A DNA stretch of 20,000 nucleotides from Halisarca cf. caerulea (Eukaryota > Porifera > Demospongiae > Chondrillida > Halisarcidae): contig CAUJGJ010000242.1 in NCBI GenBank assembly GCA_963170055.1, positions 3,104,477 to 3,124,476 on the forward strand. The letters run 5' to 3'. Position 1 is the stretch's first letter, and the number at the start of each line of letters is the position of its first letter. Below are positions 1-20,000 of this stretch, one piece after another. The notes under the pieces are model-generated. The model saw only the letters and a list, made by a program, of their open reading frames with translations, was not told the origin of the DNA and did no database searches. A program made the translations under genes and the position numbers.

Positions 1-138
1 TACTGTGGAGGCTATGTATGTACTGTGGTACATATGTGCATATTGCATGTTGTCTCAGTCATGGAAGACCATAATGTATTCTATTTCATTGATCACATTG
101 TTCTGAAGTCATCTCTTGTGTGTATTATTATTTGACAG

Positions 139-535
139 TTTTGAAGATATTCATCGTTTCTACAACCAAATTCTCAGAGTCAAAGATAGGTCAGTTTCTG
201 ATATATGCATGTTTATTTGTTTATGTATGTACATACATGTATAGGTCTGTATGTATGTGCATGTATAGGTCTGTATGTACGTATGTGCATGTATAGGTCT
301 GTATGTATGTGCATGTATAGGTCTGTATGTATGTGCATGTATAGGTCTGTATGTATGTGCATGTATAGGTCTGTATGTATGTGCATGTATAGGTCTGTAT
401 GTACGTATGTGCATGTATAGGTCTGTATGTATGTGCATGTATAGGTCTGTATGTATGTATGTGCATGTATAGGTCTGTATGTATGTGCATGTATAGGTCT
501 GTATGTATGTGCATGTATAGGTCTGTATGTATGTG

Positions 536-601
<66 letters not shown>

Positions 602-1025
602 AGTGTGTTTGTGTTTGAGTGTGTTTTGAATCTATTTCCTGTTTATACGTGGGTGCCTGTTGCCTGTAAGCACATTTGTGTATGCCTGTATGTGTGTATG
701 TACATCACATGTGCTTGCTTGTACATATATACATACGTACATATGTGTTATTGTGTATATACAACTACCTATGTATGTATGTACTTACGTAAACTGTACT
801 ACCACTTTTAAGAGACTGTTTGTAGGGACCTGTGCAAAGTGTGGTTTTCTACAGAGTTGGTCTCTGATGATGAGGAATTTAATATGGTTTTAATGTTCTC
901 TGCAGATCGGAATTTCCTATGATATTGGTTGGAAACAAGTCAGACCTTGAGTACGAGAGAGCAGTATCAGAAACTGAAGGAATGAACTTATCACAGCAAT
1001 TGAGGGTAGGTTTAACTGTCTTGTA

Positions 1026-1108
<83 letters not shown>

Positions 1109-1859
1109 ATGCATGTGTGTGTGTGCATATGTATGTGCGTGCTTCTTGCCATGTGTGTTCTTGTGCATATTATTGTTTGAGTACTGTGTTTCATGTATTC
1201 TGTGTCTCATTGCAGATATGTTATGTTGAAACTAGTGCAAAGAACAGATCAAATGTTGACAAATCGTTCCACGATCTCATTCGAGTTATAAGGTATGTGT
1301 GTACTTTCAATAGAACCTCTGAGAACAGCTACACGAATAGTTAACACCTCTCCATGACTGACTGTTTAGATAGATTGTCTTGTCCATGTAAATGAGCCTC
1401 CGAATAGTGGAAACCTCTATAATATATAAGGCTAGCCTTTTTTCAGTCCCCAAAATGTCTATTGTGGAGAAGTTGCACTGTACGTATGTGGTTTTCCAAC
1501 TACAGTGAACCTCTGCACTCAGACATTCTCTCTAATCCGACCGTCTTATGAAGTCCCGTCACCATGTTTACGTATGCTAATAGTTACTCTGTAATCCGAC
1601 AACCTCCTAATCTGATGCTATCATCAAGCCCCACTGAGTGTTGGATTATAGAGGTTTCTCTGTATGCATACATATGTATGTTTACCCAGCATATTCACGT
1701 ACAGGAGAAAAATCACCCTAGGGTACATATTTGTACTTCATGTTATTTGCGCTTTGCATGTTGTTTACGTACTTCAACGTACTGCTGTGCAGGAAATCAG
1801 AAAAACAGTCCAAAGTCTCTGAAAAGAAGAAGGGAAAGAAGGGGTGTCAAATATTATGA
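139..1859 (+). CDS. Ras-family small GTPase, M-Ras/R-Ras type, C-terminal exons (5' end outside window)
   Basis: Four exons join in frame: 139-189, 906-1005, 1216-1292 and 1793-1859, with stop TGA at 1857-1859. All introns are GT-AG. The translated part begins in FEDIHRFYNQILRVKDR, carries the guanine-specificity motif NKSD (G4) within PMILVGNKSDLE, then ETSAK (G5), then VDKSFHDLIRVIR, and ends in a lysine-rich tail followed by the CAAX box CQIL. The GTPase would cycle between GDP and GTP and signal from membranes. A terminal leucine predicts geranylgeranylation, and the polybasic stretch KKKGKKG is a second membrane signal. The wording (SFE..RF..ILRVKDR, FPMILV, FHDLxRVIR) is closest to M-Ras/R-Ras, while NKSDLE also resembles Ral, so I give no gene symbol. 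The P-loop, switch I and switch II exons lie upstream of position 1. The introns hold a minisatellite, two (GT)n arrays and a MITE. Confidence 0.88.
231..540. repeat. Minisatellite, 24/28-bp unit, intronic
   Basis: About 12.5 tandem copies of a unit built on ATAGGTCTGTATGTATGTGC plus ATGT. The word ATAGGT recurs at 241, 265, 293, 317, 341, 365, 389, 417, 441, 469, 493 and 517. Nine of the spacings are 24 bp and three (265-293, 389-417, 441-469) are 28 bp, because of an extra GTAC or GTAT. The copies are nearly identical, which points to recent homogenisation. The array lies inside the Ras-gene intron 190-905. Confidence 0.95.
539..598. repeat. (GT)n microsatellite
   Basis: About 30 uninterrupted GT units directly continue the minisatellite at 231-540. 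It is intronic in the Ras-type gene. Confidence 0.97.
1031..1103. repeat. (GT)n microsatellite
   Basis: About 36 GT units in the short Ras-gene intron 1006-1215. They begin 25 bases after the donor and make up a third of the intron. Confidence 0.97.
1503..1662. mobile_element. MITE, pogo/Tc1-like terminal repeats
   Basis: The left end reads CAGTGAACCTCTGCACTC. The right end, on the opposite strand, reads CAGAGAAACCTCTATAATCC. Both ends are flanked by TA (1501-1502 and 1663-1664). The 160-bp size, the TA flanks and the CAGTNNAACCTC-type ends fit a non-autonomous element mobilised by a pogo-like Tc1/mariner transposase (inference). The inner parts of the repeats have diverged. It sits in the last intron of the Ras-type gene. 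Confidence 0.65.
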
Positions 1860-2490
1860 TTCAGTCGGAACTCATTTAACTTTATTCAATATTGCTAACC
1901 TGTAAGTAGCCATTGTGCATGTATGTAATTATATGCAGTAATATCAATTTGACTTATTTTTATACATTATTATCTTTACTGTGAATTACAAAAATTGTAA
2001 TATAAATTGCACAACAATATCAAGTAATAATTACTAAAAATGTGTATACAAATTAAATGTGTAATTATAAGACTGCATGCATATGATTCCACTTTGATCT
2101 CTCAATCCCACATGCTCATTATATATGTAAACTATATAGTTTATAACCCATCAGATTATTATTATATTATATATTTCGAATCTGGGTGCCTTAAGTTGTA
2201 GTAGCCTCAGGCTATTGGCTCCCCATGCATGTGCATGCAGACTAAATAAGATTCGTATCCTATATTGTATGTGTAGATCAATAATAGCTATAAGTGTACG
2301 TATCTATATGATGTGTTCATGCATGCTGCATGTTTATGCATTGGTTTTATAGGCCTATCTATATGATAGAAATGCACAAATGAAATAAAATAAAACATAC
2401 ACATGCAACTATATATAACTGAATGTTTGCAAAGAATGTTATATTAATACACGCAATTATATAGCCGTGCGAGCTAATTTATAACGCATT
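1860..2490. other. Intergenic, AT-rich; candidate polyadenylation signals
   Basis: This is the 3' flank of the Ras-type gene. No coding sequence is visible. Two overlapping AATAAA hexamers lie at 2384-2389 and 2389-2394, within AAATAAAATAAAAC. They are candidate polyadenylation signals about 525 bases after the stop codon, but the hexamer is common in AT-rich DNA. Confidence 0.45.
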
Positions 2491-2495
2491 CATAA

Positions 2496-2506
2496 GGGGA
2501 ATCCCC
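2496..2506. promoter_or_regulatory. Palindromic kappa-B-like site
   Basis: GGGGAATCCCC contains a perfect match to the NF-kappa-B/Rel consensus GGGRNNYYCC. It lies about 100 bases upstream of the E2F-type site in the E2F7/8 promoter. Function is inferred from the sequence alone. Confidence 0.4.
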
Positions 2507-2530
2507 TCATTTACATTTACGCGCTTGCGG

Positions 2531-2610
2531 GCGTTTGAATCGTGCATTCCATTGGCCACTGGGACGGCTCACGTGATTGCGCTTTTTTAAGTGTTGGCGG
2601 GAAAAGTGCT
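2531..2610 (+). promoter_or_regulatory. Core promoter of the E2F7/8 gene with CCAAT box, E-box and E2F site
   Basis: A CpG-containing patch in AT-rich surroundings. In order it holds TTTGAA (2534-2539, CHR-like), ATTGG (2551-2555, inverted CCAAT), CACGTG (2570-2575, E-box) and TTGGCGGGAAAA (2594-2605), a textbook E2F/DP site. CCAAT, CHR and E2F elements together are typical of cell-cycle promoters, and mammalian E2F7 and E2F8 are known E2F targets. No TATA box is evident. The start site is not determined. Confidence 0.6.
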
Positions 2611-2666
2611 CGTGGAGGACAAGGGAAGCAAGTTAGCTTCAAACATCCGAGATATTCTTTCGAAAG
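2606..2666 (+). other. Possible 5' untranslated first exon of the E2F7/8 gene
   Basis: The stretch ends in a plausible though weak donor, AAAG|GTTTGT, at 2667. The next acceptor, a pyrimidine run ending CTCTAG at 2931-2933, opens the exon that carries the first in-frame ATG. No ATG in this stretch reads into the E2F frame, so I treat it as untranslated. The 5' boundary is unknown. Confidence 0.4.
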
Positions 2667-2780
2667 GTTTGTTTTTACTTGTTTTTCATGTTTTATCTAC
2701 GGCCTATGTCATTTTTTGCTGCAACACTCGTGTGCAAGCCTTCTTCACATCTTCGAGCGTTTTAAACATGGCGGGTATTA

Positions 2781-2789
2781 GCGCGCCAA
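2781..2789. promoter_or_regulatory. E2F-like site
   Basis: GCGCGCCAA reads TTGGCGCGC on the other strand, close to the E2F consensus TTTSSCGC. It lies in the presumed first intron of the E2F7/8 gene. Confidence 0.4.
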
Positions 2790-2835
2790 TTTTGGATTTC
2801 ATATCTGTTGCTATGAAGCATTATCATCTCACTTA

Positions 2836-2843
2836 TTTGGCGC
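2836..2843. promoter_or_regulatory. E2F consensus site
   Basis: TTTGGCGC is an exact match to the E2F consensus TTTSSCGC. It lies 113 bases upstream of the ATG of the E2F7/8 gene. Confidence 0.45.
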
Positions 2844-2955
2844 TATAAGATCTTACTCACTCGTTGTTAGCCTCAAGTGTATATCTTTTGGATTTCCTGC
2901 ACTAAGAAGCTCAGTGTCACTTCCCTACTCTAGGAGCTCGAGCGGTTCTCAAATC

Positions 2956-14105
<11,150 letters not shown>

Positions 14106-14411
14106 TGGTGAGAAACTGAGTCACACGCTAAGTATCAGTTCGGGTGTATGTACTTGTTTGTTGCAACTGAAAACGTGTGTATTGTTTGTATCGAGATCAG
14201 AAGTATCACTATATAGTTATGTATTGGTTGGAATCACTTAGTGTACAATTTATATAATGTATTATTGGTGTGTTAGTTGTATTGTTGTTATCCTTTATAG
14301 TGCAACGTATTGTATACTGTTTGTATCATTGAGACTATGGTTGGTGCAGAATGTGATAGACTCTACATTCAGTACACTGACATTATATCTATGTGCTGGC
14401 TACATGCAATA

Positions 14412-14412
<1 letters not shown>

Positions 14413-14476
<64 letters not shown>
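14413..14476. repeat. (CA)n microsatellite
   Basis: About 31 CA units, probably within the 3' UTR of the E2F7/8 gene, 308 bases after its stop codon. Confidence 0.97.
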
Positions 14477-14477
<1 letters not shown>

Positions 14478-14919
14478 CACTTCCACGTGGACATCTCATC
14501 TAATAACAATTATATTATTATTATTGTTCACATATTATGCTGGGGAACTGCCCAATAGCGATTGCACTGTGGGACGGATATATATTATACATACAAACGC
14601 AAGTGAGACCGGGCACCACAACTACTTGCCTCACTTTTAATTCAGCTTGGCAGTTATGAGAAATAATGGGCTGTTATATATCTTTTAGGAAAAGTGGCTG
14701 CTTGGATTTAATAATATCTACTCTTGCAAACTCTGACTCAATTGTTGCCACAAATTTGACTCTTATATGTATACTGTAGCTGGTTTATAATTAGAACTAT
14801 AGTACTGTACGGATATATAATATTGTCCTCGCCACATGCATGCAGCATGTAGTACATAGGTATTGAATTATGTATTTATGTAATTATTATACATATTAAT
14901 ATTAATTTTGTTAAATTAT

Positions 14920-14925
14920 AATAAA
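14920..14925 (+). terminator. Candidate polyadenylation signal of the E2F7/8 gene
   Basis: AATAAA 815 bases after the stop codon, in AT-rich DNA. It is the only clear canonical hexamer I saw on the plus strand between the two genes. Confidence 0.35.
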
Positions 14926-15123
14926 TTATTTAAATGTTGATACAGAATCATCATGCATATTATGACTATACGGTATACTGCATGATTAAAATTTGTACAA
15001 TAACATTGTACACACATGCAATATATATATATATAGTTTCCAGTCAGATGTGCACGTGTGTGATACTATGTATGCGCACATGCATGCACATGCTTCTCCA
15101 ATATTCATGCATTCTGCCTTCAT

Positions 15124-16710
15124 CTACTGATACACAAGCATGGAGTGGGTAATGGGTGAGCGGCATATCGGACATTCAACCAGCATTTCAGCGCACTGTC
15201 GGCAGGTGATGTAGTGACCACAGGGGCAGAAGGTGGTGTTCACAAACCGGTCCATGCATACCTTGCACGTGAAGTTATCGTTGATCCTCTCAATTACTGG
15301 TTTCACAATCTCAAGAGATGCTTCTGTCAGGCCTGCTACAAGGACCTGCTTCTTCTTGGATTTATTTTTCTTCCCCCTTTTCTTCTTCTTTGCTGAAGTG
15401 TGTTCCTTTTGAACAAGTGGCTGTGAATCTTCAGTACTTTCTTGAATGCCACAATTTTGTCCGTCAGACGTGGCTTCCAATGATGTTGGGTTCTTCACCT
15501 CCTTGTTGCTGACATGCAAGTCCACCTTTGCCTTGTGAGTTGTGCCCAGCTTGGTATCCTTAGCAAGGCTCACACAAGCACCAACAGATGAGTCACTACC
15601 GCTTGATGTCTGTGTAGGTGTGCATGGATGATTATCGGACGAGTCCTTGAGAATTTCTGTGACAAAGAGTTCAACGGAAGGCGAGAAACTCATCCACAGT
15701 GGTGTTGGGTTGTCCTCCACTTTCAGGCCATCGTGACACGAAACAGACTGGATTACCTTGTCAGTACTATCATCTGTTGCTAGCAATGTGTTCTCAATAG
15801 TTAAAGGATTAGAAGCGTCATCCGAGAGAGAAAGAGCAGGCCTGGAAAGCACAGACTGTGTGGAAGGCGAGAGGCCAGCGTTCTGTTCGTCAGAAGGTTG
15901 ACTGTGTACAGGATGTGCAGAGGGGTCTGCTGATCCTCTGTGCAGTATGCGGCCCCTCCATCTTGACAAACGTCTCCTATACAAATATGTACATTAGCAT
16001 ATTAAATAATGTACACAAGAAATTACAGGTGCACATGGATGTACGTACAGTACGCAGTGAAACCTCTAGTAAAGGACACCTCGGAAACTAAAGCTGAAAC
16101 CTCCTCAAACAGGATGGCAGCCCCTAAAAATCTTCGCAACAAAAATTGGATGTTCTGGCCACGCAGACCTTCGTCAGATGCATACAAAAGTGATCAAGAG
16201 CAATGAGGAACTAGCCATCATATTGCATTGCTCTTGATCAGATTTGTATGTAGTTGACAAAGTCCTGTACATGTACACACATTTGTGCATGTACAAATAT
16301 GTAAGCCAACATAACAATGTCCCTGTGTTCACTATGACATTGTATGTGTGTGTGCAGTAGACAGTACCTTGGTCTGCTTAGTGATTGTTCCAGTTCCTCT
16401 ATGGTAGGTGGGGTTGGGCTTACAGTTCTTTCAATGTGATTAACAGGGTCTTCCCCAATAGTCTGACTCCTCCCACTCTCACTGTGATCCCCATCGAAAG
16501 AAGTACTTGGTTCAGGTTCTTCCTCTTTTCCATCAACACTCACAACTTCCCTCAGCTCACCAGACATCTGGTGCAGCTTCCTCCAGTGGTACTGGAATGA
16601 CTCACTTAGAGTTCTACATGCAGGAGGAGGGGGAGGGAGGGGTAGAAAATAAGATACAAATGTACGTAGTGAATGACTGGTCTTCATGCTCAAAAACACA
16701 CACGTGTGTG

Positions 16711-16768
<58 letters not shown>

Positions 16769-19477
16769 TGTGTATGTGTGTGTGCGTGTGTGTGTGTGTA
16801 TGTGTGTGTTTAATATCATATATGTATATGTACATGTACCACATGCACACATACAGTACATACATGTATACATACACATACGTACCTGACAACATCAAAA
16901 TGATATTTCTTCTCCAATGGTCGATTCAGCACAGATGCTTTCAGAACTTTGTAAAATGTCTCGCATTCAAAATGATTGAGAACACGATCACATACAGTAG
17001 CCTGTGTGAAGTAGGTGTGGTCCTCCGTAAGTGTTCTGAAGATCAAGTGAGCAGCCTTGGAACGAGTGGTCTTGAAGACCACCTCGTAGTCTGTGGGTTC
17101 CCGTAAGGTGTACATGCGGTACTTGATCTTGAATCTGTTGTCGTCGTAGCTTGCTTCCATCAGGTATTGGTAGCCAATCCTTAACAACACACAAGAATGT
17201 TTGTGAAAATACGTACATACATACATACGTACATACGTACATACGTACATACATATGTTACAAATTAATGCACACGCATAATAAAGATGACCATACAAAA
17301 CACACGTAATCATTATACGTACGTACATTCATATTGTACATAGCATACATAGTACATATTATTGGCACACCTTGCTCTACATAATAACAGGCAAATACTC
17401 AACACCAAGCTTGCAGGATTCTAACTAAAACAATCACGGTGTGGGTGGATGGAGCGTGGTAACTGATGTACGTAGACCACAAAGATCTACGCTTAGAAAG
17501 AGTCAGCCTGGCTGTGTGTGTAGCCATGCAGGAACTCATATACGGGTCAAGCAGAAGCCATTGAAATATATGCTGATCTGCATAATATACTGTACATAAT
17601 AATATTCTTACATACATATACGTATGTACTGTATGTACATAATGTATACATCATGATATACGAGTGAACGTGGAGCTGAGTAGTGAATGTACGCATAATG
17701 AGTGAGTATGTAGTGAATTACGTACTTCTGCTGTATTCTGTCCTGAGACGGGTACTCTATCCGCACACATCTCCCTCCTATGTAGAAAGTGACGTCGTTG
17801 TCGTCTGAATCCTTCACTGGGAATGATCGAGCTCCGTACTTTTCCAGTTTGGCTGCCTCATTGACGAAAAGCTTCTCTGCATCCTCCTTATCCATTCCTA
17901 TGTACATGACACAGTAGATATGAGTCCTCACAGGACATGCACACACTACAATATACGTATGTACACACACACATGAACGTGTGTATGTATTCCCAGGACA
18001 GTGGAACCACTCATAACAAACTCTCTGGACAGTGAAAACCTCTCCATAACAGACTGTTTTGTGCGCTTATGACTACATACGTAAGTACATAAGAACAAAC
18101 GCACGTACATGAAAACATGTGTATACGAGTCACATGTACAGGAATACGTACATATGTATGTACATGAATATAGTCATACTTATCTTATGTACACATATGT
18201 ACATACGTACGTATAACACATGCATACTCTACATTCACAATGTACATGTGGCTAAAATGAGAAAGGGCATTGAAATGAACACTGCACTGCTATGCACACA
18301 GCTGCCTTGCCTCTGAGCTTCTGGTGCTCAAGAGCTATCCTCCTCGGCACTCCCTTCTCCCAGACTGGAAAGTACTGTGGGTAGATGAGCCTCGGTGTGA
18401 GAGAGTGGGGGCAGTCCCCCATCTCAACTTGAGATAACAATGCTCCAATCCATCCTGCCTTGGATAGGGGAACAGAGAGCTCCCCTTCCTCCATGTCCAG
18501 CTTCAACTGTTTGTAAAACATCTCCCTGTGTGGGTGGGGTAGGGGTCACATAGAGTTTGTGTATTGTACATACGTATAGTACTTTTTCACATGTCTACAA
18601 TCTCCAGTATGTTGTATGAGCATATGCATATAATATATGTACTGTATAATATATCTACCTTGTTGTCATCTGAATGATGCTGTCTGGAGAAACATAGTAC
18701 TTGACTCTGAAGTCGAGGAGGTAAGGTGGTTTCTGACCCTTCACTTGCCGCTTCAGTCTCACTCTCCTGTTGATCCACACTCTCCCGTCCTTGGTCTTGT
18801 AACACAGGCTGAAGTAGTCCGTCTCCACTATTCCTAGAACCCCGCATATCTGCACGAAATAGAAGTGAGATAATGTCACGGCCAGACAGAGCATGGACAA
18901 GCACACACTCCATGCATCAAACATTAGTACACAGTGGAAACTCGTTATAAAGAACACTCTTACAGTGAATTTCTGCAGAATATAGCGAAAAATACATGTG
19001 TCCCAGCAAGTGGTCTACTATGAAAGACTTTGTGGTTGCAATACCTATCATTTGACAGCAACGACCACGCAGTAACCAACAGTTCATAAGGTATTATACG
19101 ATTATATAAGGTAGAGTGCCCTAATCCTGATCACTCCCTAATCCTGATCACCGCATCTCCTAGCAGACACAGAAAGATTTAGGCTTCATTATTCCGTAGC
19201 TGTAACGTCCTGTGGTCGGGCTGAGAAATGACAGGCTAAAATGTCTCCAACTTTAGTTCCTGAGCTCAGGAAAAGCGCTGATCGGCAATAGGGAGTGATC
19301 AGGATAAGGGCACTTTACCTTAAGGACTTAACACAATTTTAAGGACTCGCTTGTAATACATACTTTGGCTAGACATTCTTCGCCAAGGGCGTCTTCGCCG
19401 ATGTATACTTGGTAAACACGGTAATCTGGACACCGCACGATGTAGGGAACTTGGTCTGGTAGTACACAGCGAGCCAT
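15124..19477 (-). CDS. FERM-RING E3 ubiquitin ligase, MYLIP/IDOL type
   Basis: Seven exons join in frame on the minus strand: 19477-19364, 18849-18659, 18525-18311, 17897-17726, 17179-16886, 16613-16368 and 15976-15124; 694 residues. An in-frame TAA six bases before the ATG supports the start. FERM lobe F1 begins MARCVLPDQV and runs to about residue 95 (LGIVETDYFSL, DFRVKYYV). F2 covers about 96-205 and F3 about 206-330, ending KKYHFDVVRT, close to MYLIP's KKYVFDIKRT. The C3HC4 RING occupies about 648-682 (CKVC, PCGH, TCRQC, CPIC). MYLIP uses its FERM domain to hold membrane-receptor tails (LDLR family in mammals) and its RING to ubiquitinate them. Human MYLIP has 445 residues. The extra length is a Ser/Thr/Glu-rich linker (about 335-640) ending in a lysine-rich stretch, KKKKRGKKNKSKKK. 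Intron 3 uses a GC donor. Confidence 0.92.
16055..16240. repeat. Repeat remnant with pogo-like end and 15-bp perfect inverted repeat
   Basis: At 16055 a pogo-like end, CAGTGAAACCTCTAGTAAAG, appears without a partner. Further on TGATCAAGAGCAATG (16191-16205) and its exact complement (16226-16240) enclose 20 bases and could form a hairpin. Between them and the pogo-like end, minus-strand CTGACGAAGG...GGCCAGAAC is a degenerate hammerhead-like order. The stretch lies in the intron 15977-16367 of the FERM-RING gene. Confidence 0.5.
16704..16810. repeat. (GT)n microsatellite, interrupted
   Basis: GT units with TATG and GCGT interruptions, in the intron 16614-16885 of the minus-strand FERM-RING gene, where they read as (CA)n in the transcript upstream of the polypyrimidine tract. 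Confidence 0.95.
17180..17725 (-). other. FERM-RING gene intron, no genes seen
   Basis: GT-AG intron (donor GTACGT) with a CATACGTACATACGTAC tract at 17213-17255. No coding signal or complete mobile element recognised. Confidence 0.6.
17898..18310 (-). other. GC-AG intron of the FERM-RING gene
   Basis: The exon ends CTCAGAG before GCAAGG; the acceptor is ACATAG before GAATGG. The join gives LRG-MDKEDAEK in frame, continuing FERM lobe F2. GC donors with a strong AG|GCAAG context are a known minor class of U2 introns. The intron also holds a partial pogo-like repeat at about 18000-18060 (CAGTGGAACC, CAGTGAAAACCTC) and GTAC tracts at 18140-18215. Confidence 0.8.
18932..18985. mobile_element. 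Isolated pogo-like terminus
   Basis: CAGTGGAAACTCGTTATAAA, then CAGTGAATTTCTGCAGAATA about 30 bases later. No partner end was found. It is intronic in the FERM-RING gene. Confidence 0.35.
19109..19320. mobile_element. MITE with AGGTARAG terminal repeats
   Basis: The left end AGGTAGAGTGCCCTAATCCT and the right end (other strand) AGGTAAAGTGCCCTTATCCT continue alike for about 33 bases through GATCACTCCCTA. Both are flanked by TA (19107-19108, 19321-19322). It is 212 bp, without coding capacity, in the first intron of the FERM-RING gene. Its terminal octamer is shared with the element at 3271-3468. Confidence 0.88.
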
Positions 19478-19668
19478 TCTTTACAGAGAAACTCGAAAAC
19501 GTGTTCTGCTAGAGCCTCCCAATTCGTTACCACCGCATCGTTGAAGTACCATTTTTGAACGCATTCGTCCTTTAACATTATTGGAGCAAGACTTTGATTT
19601 AAAATAGCAATGAAAACAACCCTCCTTCAGTCTCAATGAATTACCATGCCGACAGAAGAAATAAAAAT

Positions 19669-19704
19669 GGCGGGAACGTGACGGACTGACTCGCAATGAC
19701 GTCG
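19669..19704 (-). promoter_or_regulatory. Promoter elements of the FERM-RING gene: E2F-like and CRE-like sites
   Basis: GGCGGGAA (19669-19676) matches the core of an E2F site and TGACGTCG (19697-19704) differs by one base from a palindromic CRE. They lie 190-230 bases upstream of the ATG at 19477, in a small CpG-containing patch. No TATA box is clear. Confidence 0.45.
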
Positions 19705-20000
19705 TTCGATGGCTGACATGCACTACTTGAGTGGCAAGATCACATACCGCACTCAGATTCTATATACGTAACCGTAGTGTAGTGTCTATGGTAAGATTCA
19801 GTATAGCATGCAATAAAATTGAAATACACCTAGCAATATATCTATATAATTTACGCGATTTTAAATTATTGAATTATACCCTTATCAGAAAAAAGTTAAC
19901 CCAGCTTATAATGACAGCTGTGTTACTTGCTCGCTGTGCACTGTTGGCTGGCTGCTTGCTTTACACCTAGCTGTACAAGTCGGATCAAGACAACAGTCTT
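19705..20000. other. Upstream flank, nothing recognised
   Basis: AT-rich sequence beyond the FERM-RING promoter. No splice-consistent coding region, RNA gene or complete repeat was recognised up to the window edge. Confidence 0.5.

Larger units (their letters stand above)
14106..15123. other. Convergent intergenic region / 3' UTRs
   Basis: The E2F gene (plus) and the FERM-RING gene (minus) end here, tail to tail, 1018 bases apart. The region is AT-rich, with a (CA)n array and the AATAAA at 14920-14925 that could end the E2F transcript. I see no clear polyadenylation signal for the minus-strand gene and no further gene. Confidence 0.55.

Noticed and set aside
205..602. Regularly spaced repeats that could look like a CRISPR array
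   Set aside because: The units are directly tandem (24/28 bp) without unique spacers, in a eukaryotic intron.
2768..2848. ATG at 2768 (MAGISAPILD...) as start of the E2F protein
   Set aside because: It stops at 2848 and no donor in it joins the E2F frame; ATG 2956 follows a good acceptor in frame.
15214..15512. Plus-strand open frames opposite the RING exon
   Set aside because: Shadows of the minus-strand RING exon, which has a clear C3HC4 domain.
18252..18310. Extension of the FERM exon to the stop at about 18252
   Set aside because: Residues after LRG show no FERM similarity, and the GC-AG join restores FERM lobe sequence in frame.

Overview
The window is eukaryotic nuclear DNA from a metazoan. 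Three protein genes are split by 22 recognisable coding introns, almost all GT-AG, and the introns are filled with microsatellites, palindromic GTAC/TACGTA tracts and small TA-flanked inverted-repeat elements. An M-Ras/R-Ras-type GTPase, an atypical double-domain E2F (E2F7/8) and a FERM-RING ligase of the MYLIP/IDOL type fit an animal. The short introns and the many MITEs would suit an invertebrate such as a sponge, but this is inference and I cannot name the species.

Layout. (1) Positions 139-1859, plus strand: the last four coding exons of a Ras-superfamily GTPase ending in the CAAX box CQIL; its 5' part lies outside the window. (2) Positions 1860-2490: AT-rich intergenic DNA with polyadenylation-like hexamers. 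(3) Positions about 2496-2850: a CpG-containing promoter with a palindromic kappa-B-like site, an inverted CCAAT box, an E-box and up to three E2F-type sites. (4) Positions 2956-14105, plus strand: a complete E2F7/8 homologue of 14 coding exons, about 1043 residues by my splicing. One of its introns appears to be a U12-type AT-AC intron. (5) Positions 14106-15123: convergent 3' regions with a (CA)n tract. (6) Positions 15124-19477, minus strand: a complete seven-exon MYLIP-like E3 ligase, 694 residues, with one GC-AG intron. (7) Positions 19478-20000: its promoter, with an E2F-like and a CRE-like site, then DNA without visible genes.

All exon junctions given below keep reading frame, and the joined proteins match family motifs across the joins (NKSD, ETSAK, RRRIYD, RRLYD, the FERM lobes, C3HC4 RING).

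The most interesting non-coding items are: a candidate minimal hammerhead ribozyme with a decayed Penelope-like GIY-YIG C-terminus just upstream of it on the minus strand of an E2F intron; the AT-AC intron; splice donors lying inside (GT)n arrays; two MITE families; and E2F sites in the promoter of the E2F gene itself. I see no CRISPR array, no tRNA or rRNA gene, and no prokaryotic-type operon.
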